Assembly (NCBI RefSeq): GCF_002162135.1
Contig: NZ_CP021382.1
Span: forward strand, 4,152,001-4,216,000
Direction: 5' to 3'
Length of the DNA stretch: 64,000 bases
Source of the DNA: Cellvibrio sp. PSBB006
GTDB taxonomy: Bacteria > Pseudomonadota > Gammaproteobacteria > Pseudomonadales > Cellvibrionaceae
In this document: positions 53,619 to 62,176 of the stretch, in pieces
Numbering within the stretch: position 1 is the stretch's first letter
How the letters are laid out: each line of letters opens with the position of its first letter
Made by a program: the position numbers and the translations under genes
Notes under the pieces: model-generated
Databases searched by the model: none
Seen by the model: the letters and a program-made list of their open reading frames with translations, nothing else
Told to the model about the DNA's origin: nothing

Positions 53619-54254
53619 CTATTTGTACAGATCGATAATCCGCTGGCGATCACTGGCAGTAAACTTGCGCCGATCCCTCTTTCCTGGCTTTGGTGGGTAA
53701 TCCATAATTCCTAAATCTGAACGATGTTTTAGTCCCAGTTTATGCCCAAATTCATGTGCATCGGTTAGTTTCCAAGTGCTCCGAGGTGGTGTGGAACCGA
53801 GCAGTAAGGCATTGCCCCATTTGTAATGTGTTGGCGCTGGTGCCCAGCCGCCTATGTATAGTCCCGCCTCACATGAGCATAGCTTCAAGCCTTGGACTAT
53901 TTCTGCCAGCGTGGCGCCATGAATTCTGATATCAAATTTTGAAGCATTCGGAGAGAAGTTAATTGTTATGCCAGTCTTTGCGTAGACCTCTTTAATATTT
54001 TTTAGTCCAATCTCTGCTCGGTAGATATTGCCAGTGAGAATGTAGGCTAGGCTTATCGTCAATTTGCCGTTCGAAAAAACCACCTTATTCTTAAAGGCAG
54101 GGTTGGCTGTATCTGGTTTCGTGATGCCTGCGGGTTTGCCAACCAAATTTTCAAGTTGGGCTACGGTTAGGCCGCAATTGGAAATTGTTTCAGTCTTGCA
54201 GGTTTTCAGATCCTGTCTATGAGCGCGAGACATAGAGTTCATATCATCATCCAT
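53619..54254 (-). CDS. Matrixin-like zinc metalloprotease
   Basis: A 211-aa metzincin. HEFGHKLGLKH near residue 175 is the zinc-binding HExxHxxGxxH motif, and IMDYPP about 8 residues later is the Met-turn. Upstream parts have KEVYAKTGITINFSPN, typical of the matrixin beta-sheet. No signal peptide is visible from the ATG at 54254 (MDDDMNSMSRAHRQDLK); the TTG further up does not add one. It could be a cytosolic enzyme, an effector or exported by a non-Sec route. A lipoprotein gene follows directly. Confidence 0.75.
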   Translation of the reverse strand: MDDDMNSMSRAHRQDLKTCKTETISNCGLTVAQLENLVGKPAGITKPDTANPAFKNKVVFSNGKLTISLAYILTGNIYRAEIGLKNIKEVYAKTGITINFSPNASKFDIRIHGATLAEIVQGLKLCSCEAGLYIGGWAPAPTHYKWGNALLLGSTPPRSTWKLTDAHEFGHKLGLKHRSDLGIMDYPPKPGKRDRRKFTASDRQRIIDLYK

Positions 54255-54360
54255 TGAGTGACTTTTATAAGGATTTACTTTACCGCACAATAAATCTAAA
54301 AGTTAAATCTGCTTCACATAGTCCGATTCTTGCCGCTCTTCTGAATCTTTTAAACGAGAT

Positions 54361-54783
54361 TTAAAGCCTTTTACTAAAATAATAAGTCGCACACCCCTTG
54401 GGCCTGTCAGGGATAGTCGCCATAAGCTCGTAACCCAGCTTTTCATAAAAGCCTTTGGCTTGCCAGCTGGTGGTGTCCAAAAAGATGTTGCTGTAGCGCT
54501 TTTCAATTGCAAAGGCTTCTGCTTTCTTCATGAGTTCTGTCCCTATCCCCTGTTTTCGGTGCGTCTCATCCAACCATACTATTTCAACATGCAGCGTATT
54601 CCAGTAACCGGAAGCGCGCAGGCCGCCGATGATCTCTTTTGTGGTATTGCGCACAAATAAAAACAGTTTGGTGCTGGGTTCTTTTTGTAGCTCAGGATTT
54701 TGCGCGTTGTTGTAATCTATCAGTCTCTTCAGTAGCGCGGCGTCATCTTCGGGCGATGGCGTTGTGGTGAGTTCAATATCCAT
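54361..54783 (-). CDS. GNAT-family N-acetyltransferase
   Basis: A 140-aa acetyl-CoA-dependent acetyltransferase. VEIVWLDETHRKQGIGTELMKKAE contains the acetyl-CoA pyrophosphate loop (Q/R-x-x-G-x-G/A), and DTTSWQAKGFYEKLGYE is motif B. Substrate unknown. It ends about 105 bp upstream of the matrixin-like gene start, on the same strand. Confidence 0.87.
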   Translation of the reverse strand: MDIELTTTPSPEDDAALLKRLIDYNNAQNPELQKEPSTKLFLFVRNTTKEIIGGLRASGYWNTLHVEIVWLDETHRKQGIGTELMKKAEAFAIEKRYSNIFLDTTSWQAKGFYEKLGYELMATIPDRPKGCATYYFSKRL

Positions 54784-55042
54784 TTGTCTTTCTCTTGAGA
54801 AATTCAGGGTTTACGGGCAGGTATGGCGATGGACTATACCTGGGCGGCTAACCCTTGTCAGCCCTCGGGATTGATGATGCCGCTTATTATCAGTAAAAAT
54901 ACGAACAACACTGAATGTGCAAGAATCATCAAAATGCGCACCATTTAATTTTCTTAACCCTCCCCACCTTGTATATTCCCCGCGATTAATTTTTAATCAC
55001 TCCTCGGTCAACAATAATGTATTAACTTTAATGGAGGTTTTT

Positions 55043-55309
55043 ATGCGTAAGTTGCTGTTAACTGCTTTGATTGCCCTGAGTCCTGTGGCGTTTGCTGGTC
55101 CTGAGTGTACGACTGCCGATAAGGCGGAGTGGCAGGATAAGGATCAATTCCAGGAGAATCTCAAGGCTCAAGGTTACGATATCAAGAAGTTCAAGGTTAC
55201 CTCAGGTAACTGTTACGAGATTTACGGCTGGAATAAGGACAAGCAAAAGGTTGAGATTTACTACAACCCGGTAACCGGTGCGGTAGTTAAAGAGGAAATC
55301 GAAGACTGA
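55043..55309 (+). CDS. Periplasmic PepSY-domain protein
   Basis: An 88-aa protein with a signal peptide ending AFAG. The single PepSY unit shows FQENLKAQGYDIKKFKVTSGNCYEIYGW and VEIYYNPVTGAVVKEE. GGAGG precedes the ATG at 55043. The stop overlaps the start of the cytochrome b561 gene by one base (TGATG). Such pairs are a common arrangement, with the PepSY protein thought to work with the membrane cytochrome. Confidence 0.85.
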   Translation: MRKLLLTALIALSPVAFAGPECTTADKAEWQDKDQFQENLKAQGYDIKKFKVTSGNCYEIYGWNKDKQKVEIYYNPVTGAVVKEEIED

Positions 55310-55839
55310 TGAACGCAGCAACCGAAAAACTCTGGGACCCTTTGGTCCGTTTGTTTCACTGGTCATTGGTATTTATCTTTTTTGCCAATTATTTCTTTAA
55401 TGAAGAGGGAGATGATTGGCACCAGTGGCTGGGCTATGCGGCGGTCGCGTGGTTGGTGGTGCGATTTGTCTGGGGATTTTTCGGTCGCGGTGCGGCGCGT
55501 TGGGCGGATTTTTTTCCGACGCCCGCGCGTCTTTCAATTCATATTCGCGCTCTGGTACGCGGCGAAGCTTATCACCGCATGGGCCACTCGCCGCTTGGCG
55601 GGCTGGTGATGATCCTCATGATGCTGTGTATCCTGAGTTTGGGGATCACCGGTTATATGATGCAGGAGATAGATTATTTCTGGGGTGAGGATTGGGTTGA
55701 GGAGCTGCATGGGTGGATCGCTAACAGCCTGCTTGCTCTGGTGATTATCCATGTATTCGCGGCCTTGTTTGAAAGCTATCGCCTGAAAGAAAATTTGCCC
55801 TTGTCTATGGTGACTGGCAAACGCCGTAAACTGGATTAA
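55309..55839 (+). CDS. Cytochrome b561-type membrane protein
   Basis: A 176-aa inner-membrane di-heme cytochrome of the Ni/Fe-hydrogenase b-type group. WDPLVRLFHWSLVF holds the first heme His. HQWLGYAAVAWLVVRFVWGF, HSPLGGLVMILMMLCILSLGITG and LHGWIANSLLALVIIHVFAA give the further His ligands in four spans. Probably passes electrons between the quinone pool and a periplasmic partner. Translationally coupled to the PepSY gene. Confidence 0.88.
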   Translation: MNAATEKLWDPLVRLFHWSLVFIFFANYFFNEEGDDWHQWLGYAAVAWLVVRFVWGFFGRGAARWADFFPTPARLSIHIRALVRGEAYHRMGHSPLGGLVMILMMLCILSLGITGYMMQEIDYFWGEDWVEELHGWIANSLLALVIIHVFAALFESYRLKENLPLSMVTGKRRKLD

Positions 55840-56001
55840 TTGTGGGCTATAGCCGATATTTCGGTTATAGCCGCTTCGCTTTTTCCTACAACTCTTCACT
55901 TCGCGCGACTTCCATTCCAGCATATAATCACGCCACATCAAAAATAACCGCACACTGGTTTATTAAAAGACACGGGTGCGGATCATGTGGAGAGTGAGAG
56001 T

Positions 56002-56469
56002 ATGTTGTTTCGTCTGTGTATTTTGCTGTGCTGGTTTTCCTCTGCAAATCTGTTGGCTGCCGAATGCTTGCAGCCGTCTCGCTTGAAGGCTCTGGATGCG
56101 CAATATGAAGAAGCTGTGCGCGTCGGTGATGTCAAATTCCTGAATACGTTACTGGCTGATGATTTTGTGTGGGTGCATAACCTGGAGGCGGATATCGAAA
56201 ATAAATCCGGCCTGCTCACGCGTCTGAAAGCCGAGCAGGACATTGCCAAAGCGCGCAACAGTCACGACATTACCTTGCATGGTTTGGCCGACACGGTGGT
56301 ATTGAGCGGCCTGAGTTCTGTTGATAAATACAATCCCGATGGCAAAACCTTCCGCACCTCTCGCTACCGTTTTATGCGCACCTATGTTGCGGTAAAAGAC
56401 CAATGCAAATTGCTGTCGGTCCAGACCATGAAAGTCTGGAGCAGTGAGAACGCGGGCAAGATTGAATAA
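56002..56469 (+). CDS. Exported NTF2-like (DUF4440-type) protein
   Basis: A 155-aa protein with a signal peptide (MLFRLCILLCWFSSANLLA). The SnoaL/DUF4440-like cone-shaped domain shows LKALDAQYEEAVRVGDVKFLNTLLADDFVWVHN and, near the end, RFMRTYVAVKDQCKLLSVQTMKV. Function unknown; these folds bind small ligands or act as simple isomerases. It is 27 bp upstream of an oxidoreductase gene on the same strand. Confidence 0.72.
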   Translation: MLFRLCILLCWFSSANLLAAECLQPSRLKALDAQYEEAVRVGDVKFLNTLLADDFVWVHNLEADIENKSGLLTRLKAEQDIAKARNSHDITLHGLADTVVLSGLSSVDKYNPDGKTFRTSRYRFMRTYVAVKDQCKLLSVQTMKVWSSENAGKIE

Positions 56470-56496
56470 GCGGACGAGAAGCGGAGAGGAAGCCTT

Positions 56497-57504
56497 ATGC
56501 GATACATCATTGTGGGCACGGGTAATATCAGCAATACCTATGTGGCGGCGCTGCAAAAATTATCCGGTAGCGAATTGATCGGCGCCGTCTCCCGCTCGGA
56601 GCGACCCTTACGCACGGCGCCTGGGTTACCGATATGGAAAAGTCTGGCGGACGTGGATCAGGCATTTGATGCGGTAATTCTTGCTACGCCCAACGGCTTG
56701 CATCACCAAGGCGCATTGCAGGCGGCGGCTTTAGGCAAACATGTGCTGACGGAAAAACCTCTGGATATCTCCCGCGCAGCCATGGACGAGATGATCGCCG
56801 CATGCGCCTCAGCCGGTGTGATATTAGCGGTGTGCTACCAGCGACGTACCAGCCCGGATAATCAAACCATTAAAAAATTGCTCGCGCAAAACGCGTTCGG
56901 CAAAATCTTTGCGGCTGATTTATCGGCGAAATTTTTTCGCGATCAGGCTTATTACGATAGCGGCGCTTATCGCGGTACCTGGGCAGTGGATGGCGGTGGT
57001 CCGTTTATGCAGCAGGCGTGTCATAACATCGATATCTACACCTGGTTTTTTGGTTTACCGGCGAAGGTGAGTAGCGTACTCGGGCGCTTTGCCCATGAGA
57101 TGGAAGCGGAAGATCACGGTGCGGCGATCTTGCAGCACAGTAACGGCATGATCGGGACTATCATCGCGTCTACCGCCGCGCGGCCCGGCTTTGCTGCTCG
57201 CCTGGAGGTGCATTGTGAGAAAGGCAGTTTTACCCTGACTGATGATCGCATTACTTTTTGGGATATCACCGGTATCAGTAATCCCGCCGATACACAATTC
57301 AGTTACGCGCACGATGGTGCAACCAGCGCTGCTGTTACCGATACAACGGCACACGAAACAATTATCCGGGATTTTGAAATGGCTGCACGTACGGGCAGTG
57401 AACCACTGGCCAGCGCAGAATCCGCGCGATTAACCACAGAATTAATTTTACAAATCTACGCCAACGACACCGCCAAAACCATCAGCACACGTAGGTCGGA
57501 TTAG
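56497..57504 (+). CDS. Gfo/Idh/MocA-family oxidoreductase
   Basis: A 335-aa NAD(P)-dependent sugar or inositol dehydrogenase. YIIVGTGNISNTYVAAL is the Rossmann start, ATPNGLHHQGALQAAALGKHVLTEKPLDIS the family hallmark with the catalytic Lys (EKP), and GPFMQQACHNIDIYTWFFG the His motif. Substrate unknown; carbohydrate neighbours make a sugar likely. The last codons (STRRSD, stop) lie inside a REP-like repeat, as in the trehalase and rhomboid genes. Confidence 0.87.
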   Translation: MRYIIVGTGNISNTYVAALQKLSGSELIGAVSRSERPLRTAPGLPIWKSLADVDQAFDAVILATPNGLHHQGALQAAALGKHVLTEKPLDISRAAMDEMIAACASAGVILAVCYQRRTSPDNQTIKKLLAQNAFGKIFAADLSAKFFRDQAYYDSGAYRGTWAVDGGGPFMQQACHNIDIYTWFFGLPAKVSSVLGRFAHEMEAEDHGAAILQHSNGMIGTIIASTAARPGFAARLEVHCEKGSFTLTDDRITFWDITGISNPADTQFSYAHDGATSAAVTDTTAHETIIRDFEMAARTGSEPLASAESARLTTELILQIYANDTAKTISTRRSD

Positions 57505-57601
57505 CCAAAGGCGTAATCCGACACCACGCCCTTTCCATGCGAAAATTTTCTGTACTTGCGAGTGTATTGTCGGATTACGCCTTGCGGCTAATCCGACCTA
57601 C
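57491..57601. repeat. REP-like palindrome pair (locus 5)
   Basis: GTAGGTCGGATTA-GCCAAAGGCG-TAATCCGAC (57491-57522) and an inverted copy with CGCCTTGCGG in its loop (57569-57601). They lie between convergent genes; the first copy supplies the oxidoreductase stop codon. Confidence 0.87.
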
Positions 57602-57620
57602 AAGTGAAATGTGGTTTGGG

Positions 57621-58808
57621 TTATTGTGGGTGCTTTTTTGCCCACTTCGCGTATTTCTTTAACACTTTGTTGGGCGCGGTGGTAAACCAGGCGTAGCCGT
57701 CGAGGCGCTCTTGCGAAACCTGCCCGATGTCGTAATACACGGACCCGTCGCGATCACCGAAAACCGGGCGATTGGATTCGAGATCGACAAAGCGTGACCA
57801 CATGGGTTCGGCGTTGGCATCGGCGGTCAGCACTTTGTCGCCGCGCTTCCAGGTGTAGCCAATAATGTCGTTCGCTTTATACCAGGCCGCAGCGGAATGA
57901 ATAGCGTTAACCAATTCTGCCGAGGGGTTTTCAACTCCCATTAAAAATTCCAACATGGCGACGCTTTCCGCTGTGGACAGCGCAGCCATTTCATAAGCGC
58001 GGGCCTGGGCCGGCTCCAAAGTTACCGCATCGTGTTGTGCGCCCCAGATGCTCAGTTTTTCCCCTTGACGTACCTGTGTTTTCAATACGCAATCGATGGC
58101 CTTGTCGAGCGCTGCCGTGGTTTTTTCCTTCACGTCAGGCGACACAAACGCGAAGGCGCCTTCGCCCTTATTCACATGGTCCAATAACACCATGATGTCG
58201 CGCATCAAGGCATCGTTATAGGTGATGTGATCGTGATAGCCGCCCACCAGCGGATAATTTTGTGGCCAGCCGCCGTTAGGGTATTGCGCATCCAGTATCA
58301 AATTGATGCCTTTATAAAACGCATCGGCATATGTTGGTTTTCCGGTGGCAGTGTAAGCCTTGGCCAGTAAATCCAGTTGCGTGCTGGTGGCTGCGTTATC
58401 AAAGGTGGGAATGTAATGCGCTTCAACGCCAAACGCTTCACCGGGCTGACGCGGTTGCTGGCTCATATCGGTGCGCTTGGACCAACCGCCAGAGGGCGTC
58501 TGGAAGGACACCAGAATGTCGGCAATGCGTTGGCCTTCGGCTGTCTTGAACCAGTCCACGGATTGCTTCGGATCGAAACCGAATTCTTTGGTATAAGCCG
58601 GGGTTTTGGGTTCTTCTAATCCCTGCGCGGCCAACTCGGCCTGTATAAATTTGTCATCCACTTTCTTCCAGTGTGCGGAGCGCGCGCGGTACTCGCTCAT
58701 GTCGAGCTGACCTTGGGCGGCATCGGTAGCGGATGGGGAGGATGATGTGCAAGCGTAAACACCGGCGAGGCTAAGCAGCCCGGCCAGAAACAACGGGAGT
58801 TTTTTCAT
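57621..58808 (-). CDS. PL10 pectate lyase, lipoprotein
   Basis: Cleaves polygalacturonate by beta-elimination. A lipobox (AGVYAC, Cys at residue 20) anchors it, and a Ser/Ala linker follows. The (alpha/alpha)-toroid family features SFQTPSGGWSKRTDMSQQPR, FDNAATSTQLDLLAKAY, YPNGGWPQNYPL and SNRPVFGDRDGSVYYD match family 10 enzymes such as those of Cellvibrio. 395 aa; no carbohydrate-binding module. Its unsaturated products are substrates for a GH105 enzyme such as the one at 34.3 kb. Confidence 0.92.
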   Translation of the reverse strand: MKKLPLFLAGLLSLAGVYACTSSSPSATDAAQGQLDMSEYRARSAHWKKVDDKFIQAELAAQGLEEPKTPAYTKEFGFDPKQSVDWFKTAEGQRIADILVSFQTPSGGWSKRTDMSQQPRQPGEAFGVEAHYIPTFDNAATSTQLDLLAKAYTATGKPTYADAFYKGINLILDAQYPNGGWPQNYPLVGGYHDHITYNDALMRDIMVLLDHVNKGEGAFAFVSPDVKEKTTAALDKAIDCVLKTQVRQGEKLSIWGAQHDAVTLEPAQARAYEMAALSTAESVAMLEFLMGVENPSAELVNAIHSAAAWYKANDIIGYTWKRGDKVLTADANAEPMWSRFVDLESNRPVFGDRDGSVYYDIGQVSQERLDGYAWFTTAPNKVLKKYAKWAKKHPQ

Positions 58809-59065
58809 GGATGTGTACCTTTGGTTTTTTTGCCGCCTCGGCGGTGCGAGGCCCGATCGATGGTTGATATTGTGGCGGCTTGTTATCAGGAGTGCGTCAT
58901 GGATCGCGCTCCAGCTCTCTCAGTCGTTTTTTGAAAAAACGACTTGTGCAGTGTAGCAGCCAATGCCGGCGGATGCAGGTTTGGAATGGCTGCACTGGTG
59001 TCGCACCAATCATTGGGGCAGAATGAGCCATCTCCCGACCTGCCTTCATCTAGCAAGGAGCCCTC

Positions 59066-60490
59066 ATGGCAAAGCTGTACTGTAATTATTTCCCCGACCT
59101 GCCCGCGAGTTGGCTGTGTAACCACTGCCATGCGCAATACAGCGAGCGCTGCATTCCCGCCGGCCACAGTGCGCACTGGGGGCGAAGAGGCCCGCGCTGT
59201 ATCCTGTGTAACACCGAACTGCGTTATCTTGGTAGCGCCACCGGCGCCAAGCCCTTTTGGCAAATGCTGCCGCACTTTTTTCATTATCCGCTGCATATGA
59301 ATAGCCTGATTGTGATTGTCGGACTGGCGCTGGGCAGCCTGTTACTCGGGGGTGGATTGTTTACGCTGTTTCTGGTGCTCTTCGGGTTAGCGGTGATGAT
59401 CAAATACAGCTTTGCCATCATCGAACAGCGCGGCAGCGGTGCCTCCACCCCGCCGGGTGTGGGAGAAGTGTTGAGCAGCGATCAGGATCACCTGTTTTTA
59501 AAACAGATGGCGGTGCTGTTTTTGATGGGTGTCATCGTCGGTCTGGCGTATCAGGTTGGAGAGTTAGTGGGGATTTTGGTAGGCGGATTTATTACGTTGG
59601 CGATGCCCGCCAGCACCATGTTGTTGGCGGTGGAGAAGTCGGTTGGGCGCGCCTTGAATCCTCTCGCCCAATTGTCATTGATGACCGCTGTGGGTTGGCC
59701 CTATTTATTGTTATGGTTTTGCGTGCAGATTATTTCTGCCGGGCCCTATTACGGTTTTGAATTGCTGAGCGGCAGTTTGCCGGATATTTTGTTAATGCCG
59801 CTGCTGGTGGCGATCAGTGTGTACTTCACCTTTGTGTTGTACACCATGTTGGGTTATGTCTTGTTTGAATACCAACATGAATTGGGCTTTGAATCGGCAG
59901 TGGATGAAGAGCCGATGGAAGCCGATGAATTTGAAAAAGCCAAAGCCCTGGGCGAAGTGGCGGTATTGATCAAAGAGGGCGATTACATTCGCGCGCGTAC
60001 CAGTCTGCGTAAAGCGCTGGATGTGGTGCGCGATGATATCGAGCTGCACCAAAGCTATCACAAATTATTGATGCTGCTGGACGACGATAATGCCTTAACC
60101 AATCACGCCCAATTTTTTATCGAGCTGACGCAGCGGAAAAATATGTTAAGCAAGGCTGTGCCGATAGTGCTGGATATACAAACCCGTGTGCCGGGTTTTC
60201 AATTGGAAAGTACCAAGCTGGGATTGGATCTGGCGCGCTTGCTGCAGCAACAGGGTAAGCACCGCGCGGTGGTGCGGTTGTTTCATAACCTGCATAAAAC
60301 CAAAGGCGAAGACCCGCATCTGCCCGCGGCCTATTTAATTGTGGCGAAGATTTTTCATGAATATTTAAACGATGATGCCAAGGCAAAAGCGCTGGTGGAA
60401 TTTTTGTTGAAGAAGTATCCCCACGCTGCGCAGAAAGCGCAGTTGTTGCAGATTCTTGAATCGATTGATAAGACGGCGTTGCCAGGTTAG
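59066..60490 (+). CDS. Zinc-finger/multi-span/TPR membrane protein of unknown function
   Basis: A 474-aa protein in three parts. A Cys/His-rich N-terminus resembles a B-box zinc finger (NYFPDLPASWLCNHCHAQYS, then CIPAGHS and RCILCNTELRYLG). About six membrane spans follow between residues 75 and 275, and a cytosolic C-terminal TPR-like helical region covers about 290-470. AAGGAG precedes the ATG. It converges on a TPR-tailed rhomboid protease 35 bp away. The role may be in membrane-protein quality control, but this is only context. Confidence 0.65.
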   Translation: MAKLYCNYFPDLPASWLCNHCHAQYSERCIPAGHSAHWGRRGPRCILCNTELRYLGSATGAKPFWQMLPHFFHYPLHMNSLIVIVGLALGSLLLGGGLFTLFLVLFGLAVMIKYSFAIIEQRGSGASTPPGVGEVLSSDQDHLFLKQMAVLFLMGVIVGLAYQVGELVGILVGGFITLAMPASTMLLAVEKSVGRALNPLAQLSLMTAVGWPYLLLWFCVQIISAGPYYGFELLSGSLPDILLMPLLVAISVYFTFVLYTMLGYVLFEYQHELGFESAVDEEPMEADEFEKAKALGEVAVLIKEGDYIRARTSLRKALDVVRDDIELHQSYHKLLMLLDDDNALTNHAQFFIELTQRKNMLSKAVPIVLDIQTRVPGFQLESTKLGLDLARLLQQQGKHRAVVRLFHNLHKTKGEDPHLPAAYLIVAKIFHEYLNDDAKAKALVEFLLKKYPHAAQKAQLLQILESIDKTALPG

Positions 60491-60503
60491 GTAGAGTGCT
60501 TCT

Positions 60504-60538
60504 GTAGGTCGGATTACGCTGGCGCTAATCCGACCTAC
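60504..60538. repeat. REP-like palindrome (locus 6), perfect 13-bp arms
   Basis: GTAGGTCGGATTA at 60504-60516 and its exact reverse complement at 60526-60538, loop CGCTGGCGC. It sits between two convergent genes and provides the last codons and stop of the rhomboid gene. Confidence 0.9.
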
Positions 60539-61964
60539 GGGTCATGTCAGCGAAGGTTTTGGCTTTTTCCAGTTGCTGGTTTCGTTGGTAGTATTGAGCC
60601 ATTTGCTGAAGCAGTTTGGTCAGTGCCGGGTTGTTTACACCTTGCTGTTGGGCGCGCAGCAAAAATGTTTCGGCGGGTTTGATTGCGTTGGCTTGCCAGT
60701 ATTTATAAGCCAGCGCCAGCGAGATGTTGCCGGTTAACGCCGGTGTTTGCGCGTGGAGTTGGCGATATTGTTGCAGAACCTCATCAATCATCGCTTTCCA
60801 TGCGGCATAGGGTGTTTCTTTGGCAACAAACTGTTTCAACACCGCAAATACCGTTTCATGGAATTCCTTACTTTGCGGCTGACTTTTCGCCAGGTCGTAG
60901 CGCAACCGCCAGGGGCGCGGGTCGAGAGGTTGCTGTTCGCAGGCTTGCCGTGCCAGCATCTTTGCCTTGGGAAAATCCAGCGCGGTCATAGCTTGCTGGA
61001 TACGTTTTAGTTTTTGTTCGTTGACATCATCCTGAATTTTTTCTTCCTGCACTTCCGAAAATTCCTGCTGGGTTTTACGGGCCAATAGCATCATGCCTGC
61101 TCCGGCCAACAAACCCCCGATATGCGCCCAATAGGCAATATTGGTTTCGGTAAAAAAGTGTCCGTACAACTCTTTGGCCAACCACAGCGGCAGAATAAAT
61201 AACGCCGGTGCGCGGAATTCGCCGAAGTAAACAAATACCGTATAGAAGAAACGAATCTTACGCAGGCGATAGAGCGCGAGGTACATGCCCATCAGCCCGG
61301 AGATAGCTCCGGAGGCGCCTACCACAGGAACATAGGAATCATGATTAAAAGCAAGATGTAAAACATTAGCGGCTAACCCGGACGCGAGATACATACCCAA
61401 ATACACATGGGGTCGCAACACGGTTTCCAAGGTAAAGCCGAATAAAAACAGGAACACCATATTACCAAACAAATGGTCCCAGCCGCCGTGTAAAAATTGG
61501 CTGGAGATAAACGTAAAGGGTTTGGCTTCCGCTGGCGTCATACCACCTTCAATGCTGCTCAGACGGTTGCGCTGCTCTTCAAATGCCCGCCGATGTTCCG
61601 GCCAATCTGCATGCTCTTCCGGTATGGTGATGCGAAAATCCCGCCAGCCTTCATGCAGGTAATGATCAAAACCACGATCAAAGAAAATCCCTTGCATCAC
61701 GTAAGCGTCGCGCTCGGCAGCGCTCTTCAGTTCGGCCAGCTCATCCTGCAACTCGGGGTAGGCGGTTCTGCTGTAATCGAGAAAATATTCCCGTTCCCGT
61801 TCCAGCAATTTATGTTGCTGATAGATACGCGCTGCTTCCTGGGCAATCGCATTGTCGTTGCCCTGGTATAACAGAAAGATCAGCAGATTCAGCAGGATAA
61901 GGGCGATAGTAATAACCGGCGGTTTGGACCATTCCGGTTTATTTTCGATGGGGATAATCAGCAT
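60525..61964 (-). CDS. Rhomboid-family intramembrane serine protease with TPR tail
   Basis: A 479-aa protein. The N-terminal span is followed by a long insert (about 40-150), then the rhomboid core: FLHGGWDHLFGNMVFLFLFG, the catalytic Ser in VVGASGAISGLMGMYLAL near residue 218, and the His in YWAHIGGLLAG near 280. The C-terminal 170 residues are TPR-like (ALDFPKAKMLARQACEQQPL). It cleaves membrane proteins; the substrate is unknown. It is not a rhombosortase, which is much shorter. C-terminal TRRSD and the stop come from a REP-like element. Confidence 0.88.
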   Translation of the reverse strand: MLIIPIENKPEWSKPPVITIALILLNLLIFLLYQGNDNAIAQEAARIYQQHKLLEREREYFLDYSRTAYPELQDELAELKSAAERDAYVMQGIFFDRGFDHYLHEGWRDFRITIPEEHADWPEHRRAFEEQRNRLSSIEGGMTPAEAKPFTFISSQFLHGGWDHLFGNMVFLFLFGFTLETVLRPHVYLGMYLASGLAANVLHLAFNHDSYVPVVGASGAISGLMGMYLALYRLRKIRFFYTVFVYFGEFRAPALFILPLWLAKELYGHFFTETNIAYWAHIGGLLAGAGMMLLARKTQQEFSEVQEEKIQDDVNEQKLKRIQQAMTALDFPKAKMLARQACEQQPLDPRPWRLRYDLAKSQPQSKEFHETVFAVLKQFVAKETPYAAWKAMIDEVLQQYRQLHAQTPALTGNISLALAYKYWQANAIKPAETFLLRAQQQGVNNPALTKLLQQMAQYYQRNQQLEKAKTFADMTRRSD

Positions 61965-62176
61965 AGCGTGCGCGATCCACTGCGATAGGCGTAAAGGAGG
62001 CTAACTATCGCTAGCGTTGCACGTTTTTTCAAGCAATTTTTTAGTGTGGCTAGCGAGCGGCTACTGGCATAGCTATTAATACTGCTATTATGCAGATCGT
62101 TTCGGGTATGCTGCATACGCGTTAACTCAGTAAGCTTTTTTAATTTTTGTGCATTTATGGAATAAGGACAAGCTTC

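Noticed and set aside
58886..59296. 136-codon minus-strand ORF upstream of PL10
   Set aside because: Overlaps the start of the well-supported 59066 gene on the other strand and has no ribosome site or domain features.
8512..60538. CRISPR array from the repeated GTAGGTCGGATTA units
   Set aside because: Copies are dispersed over 52 kb at gene ends, are palindromic, and show no regular spacers or cas genes.
60525..61964. Rhombosortase for the GlyGly-CTERM-like protein
   Set aside because: The protein is 479 aa with a long insert and TPR tail, unlike the short rhombosortases.
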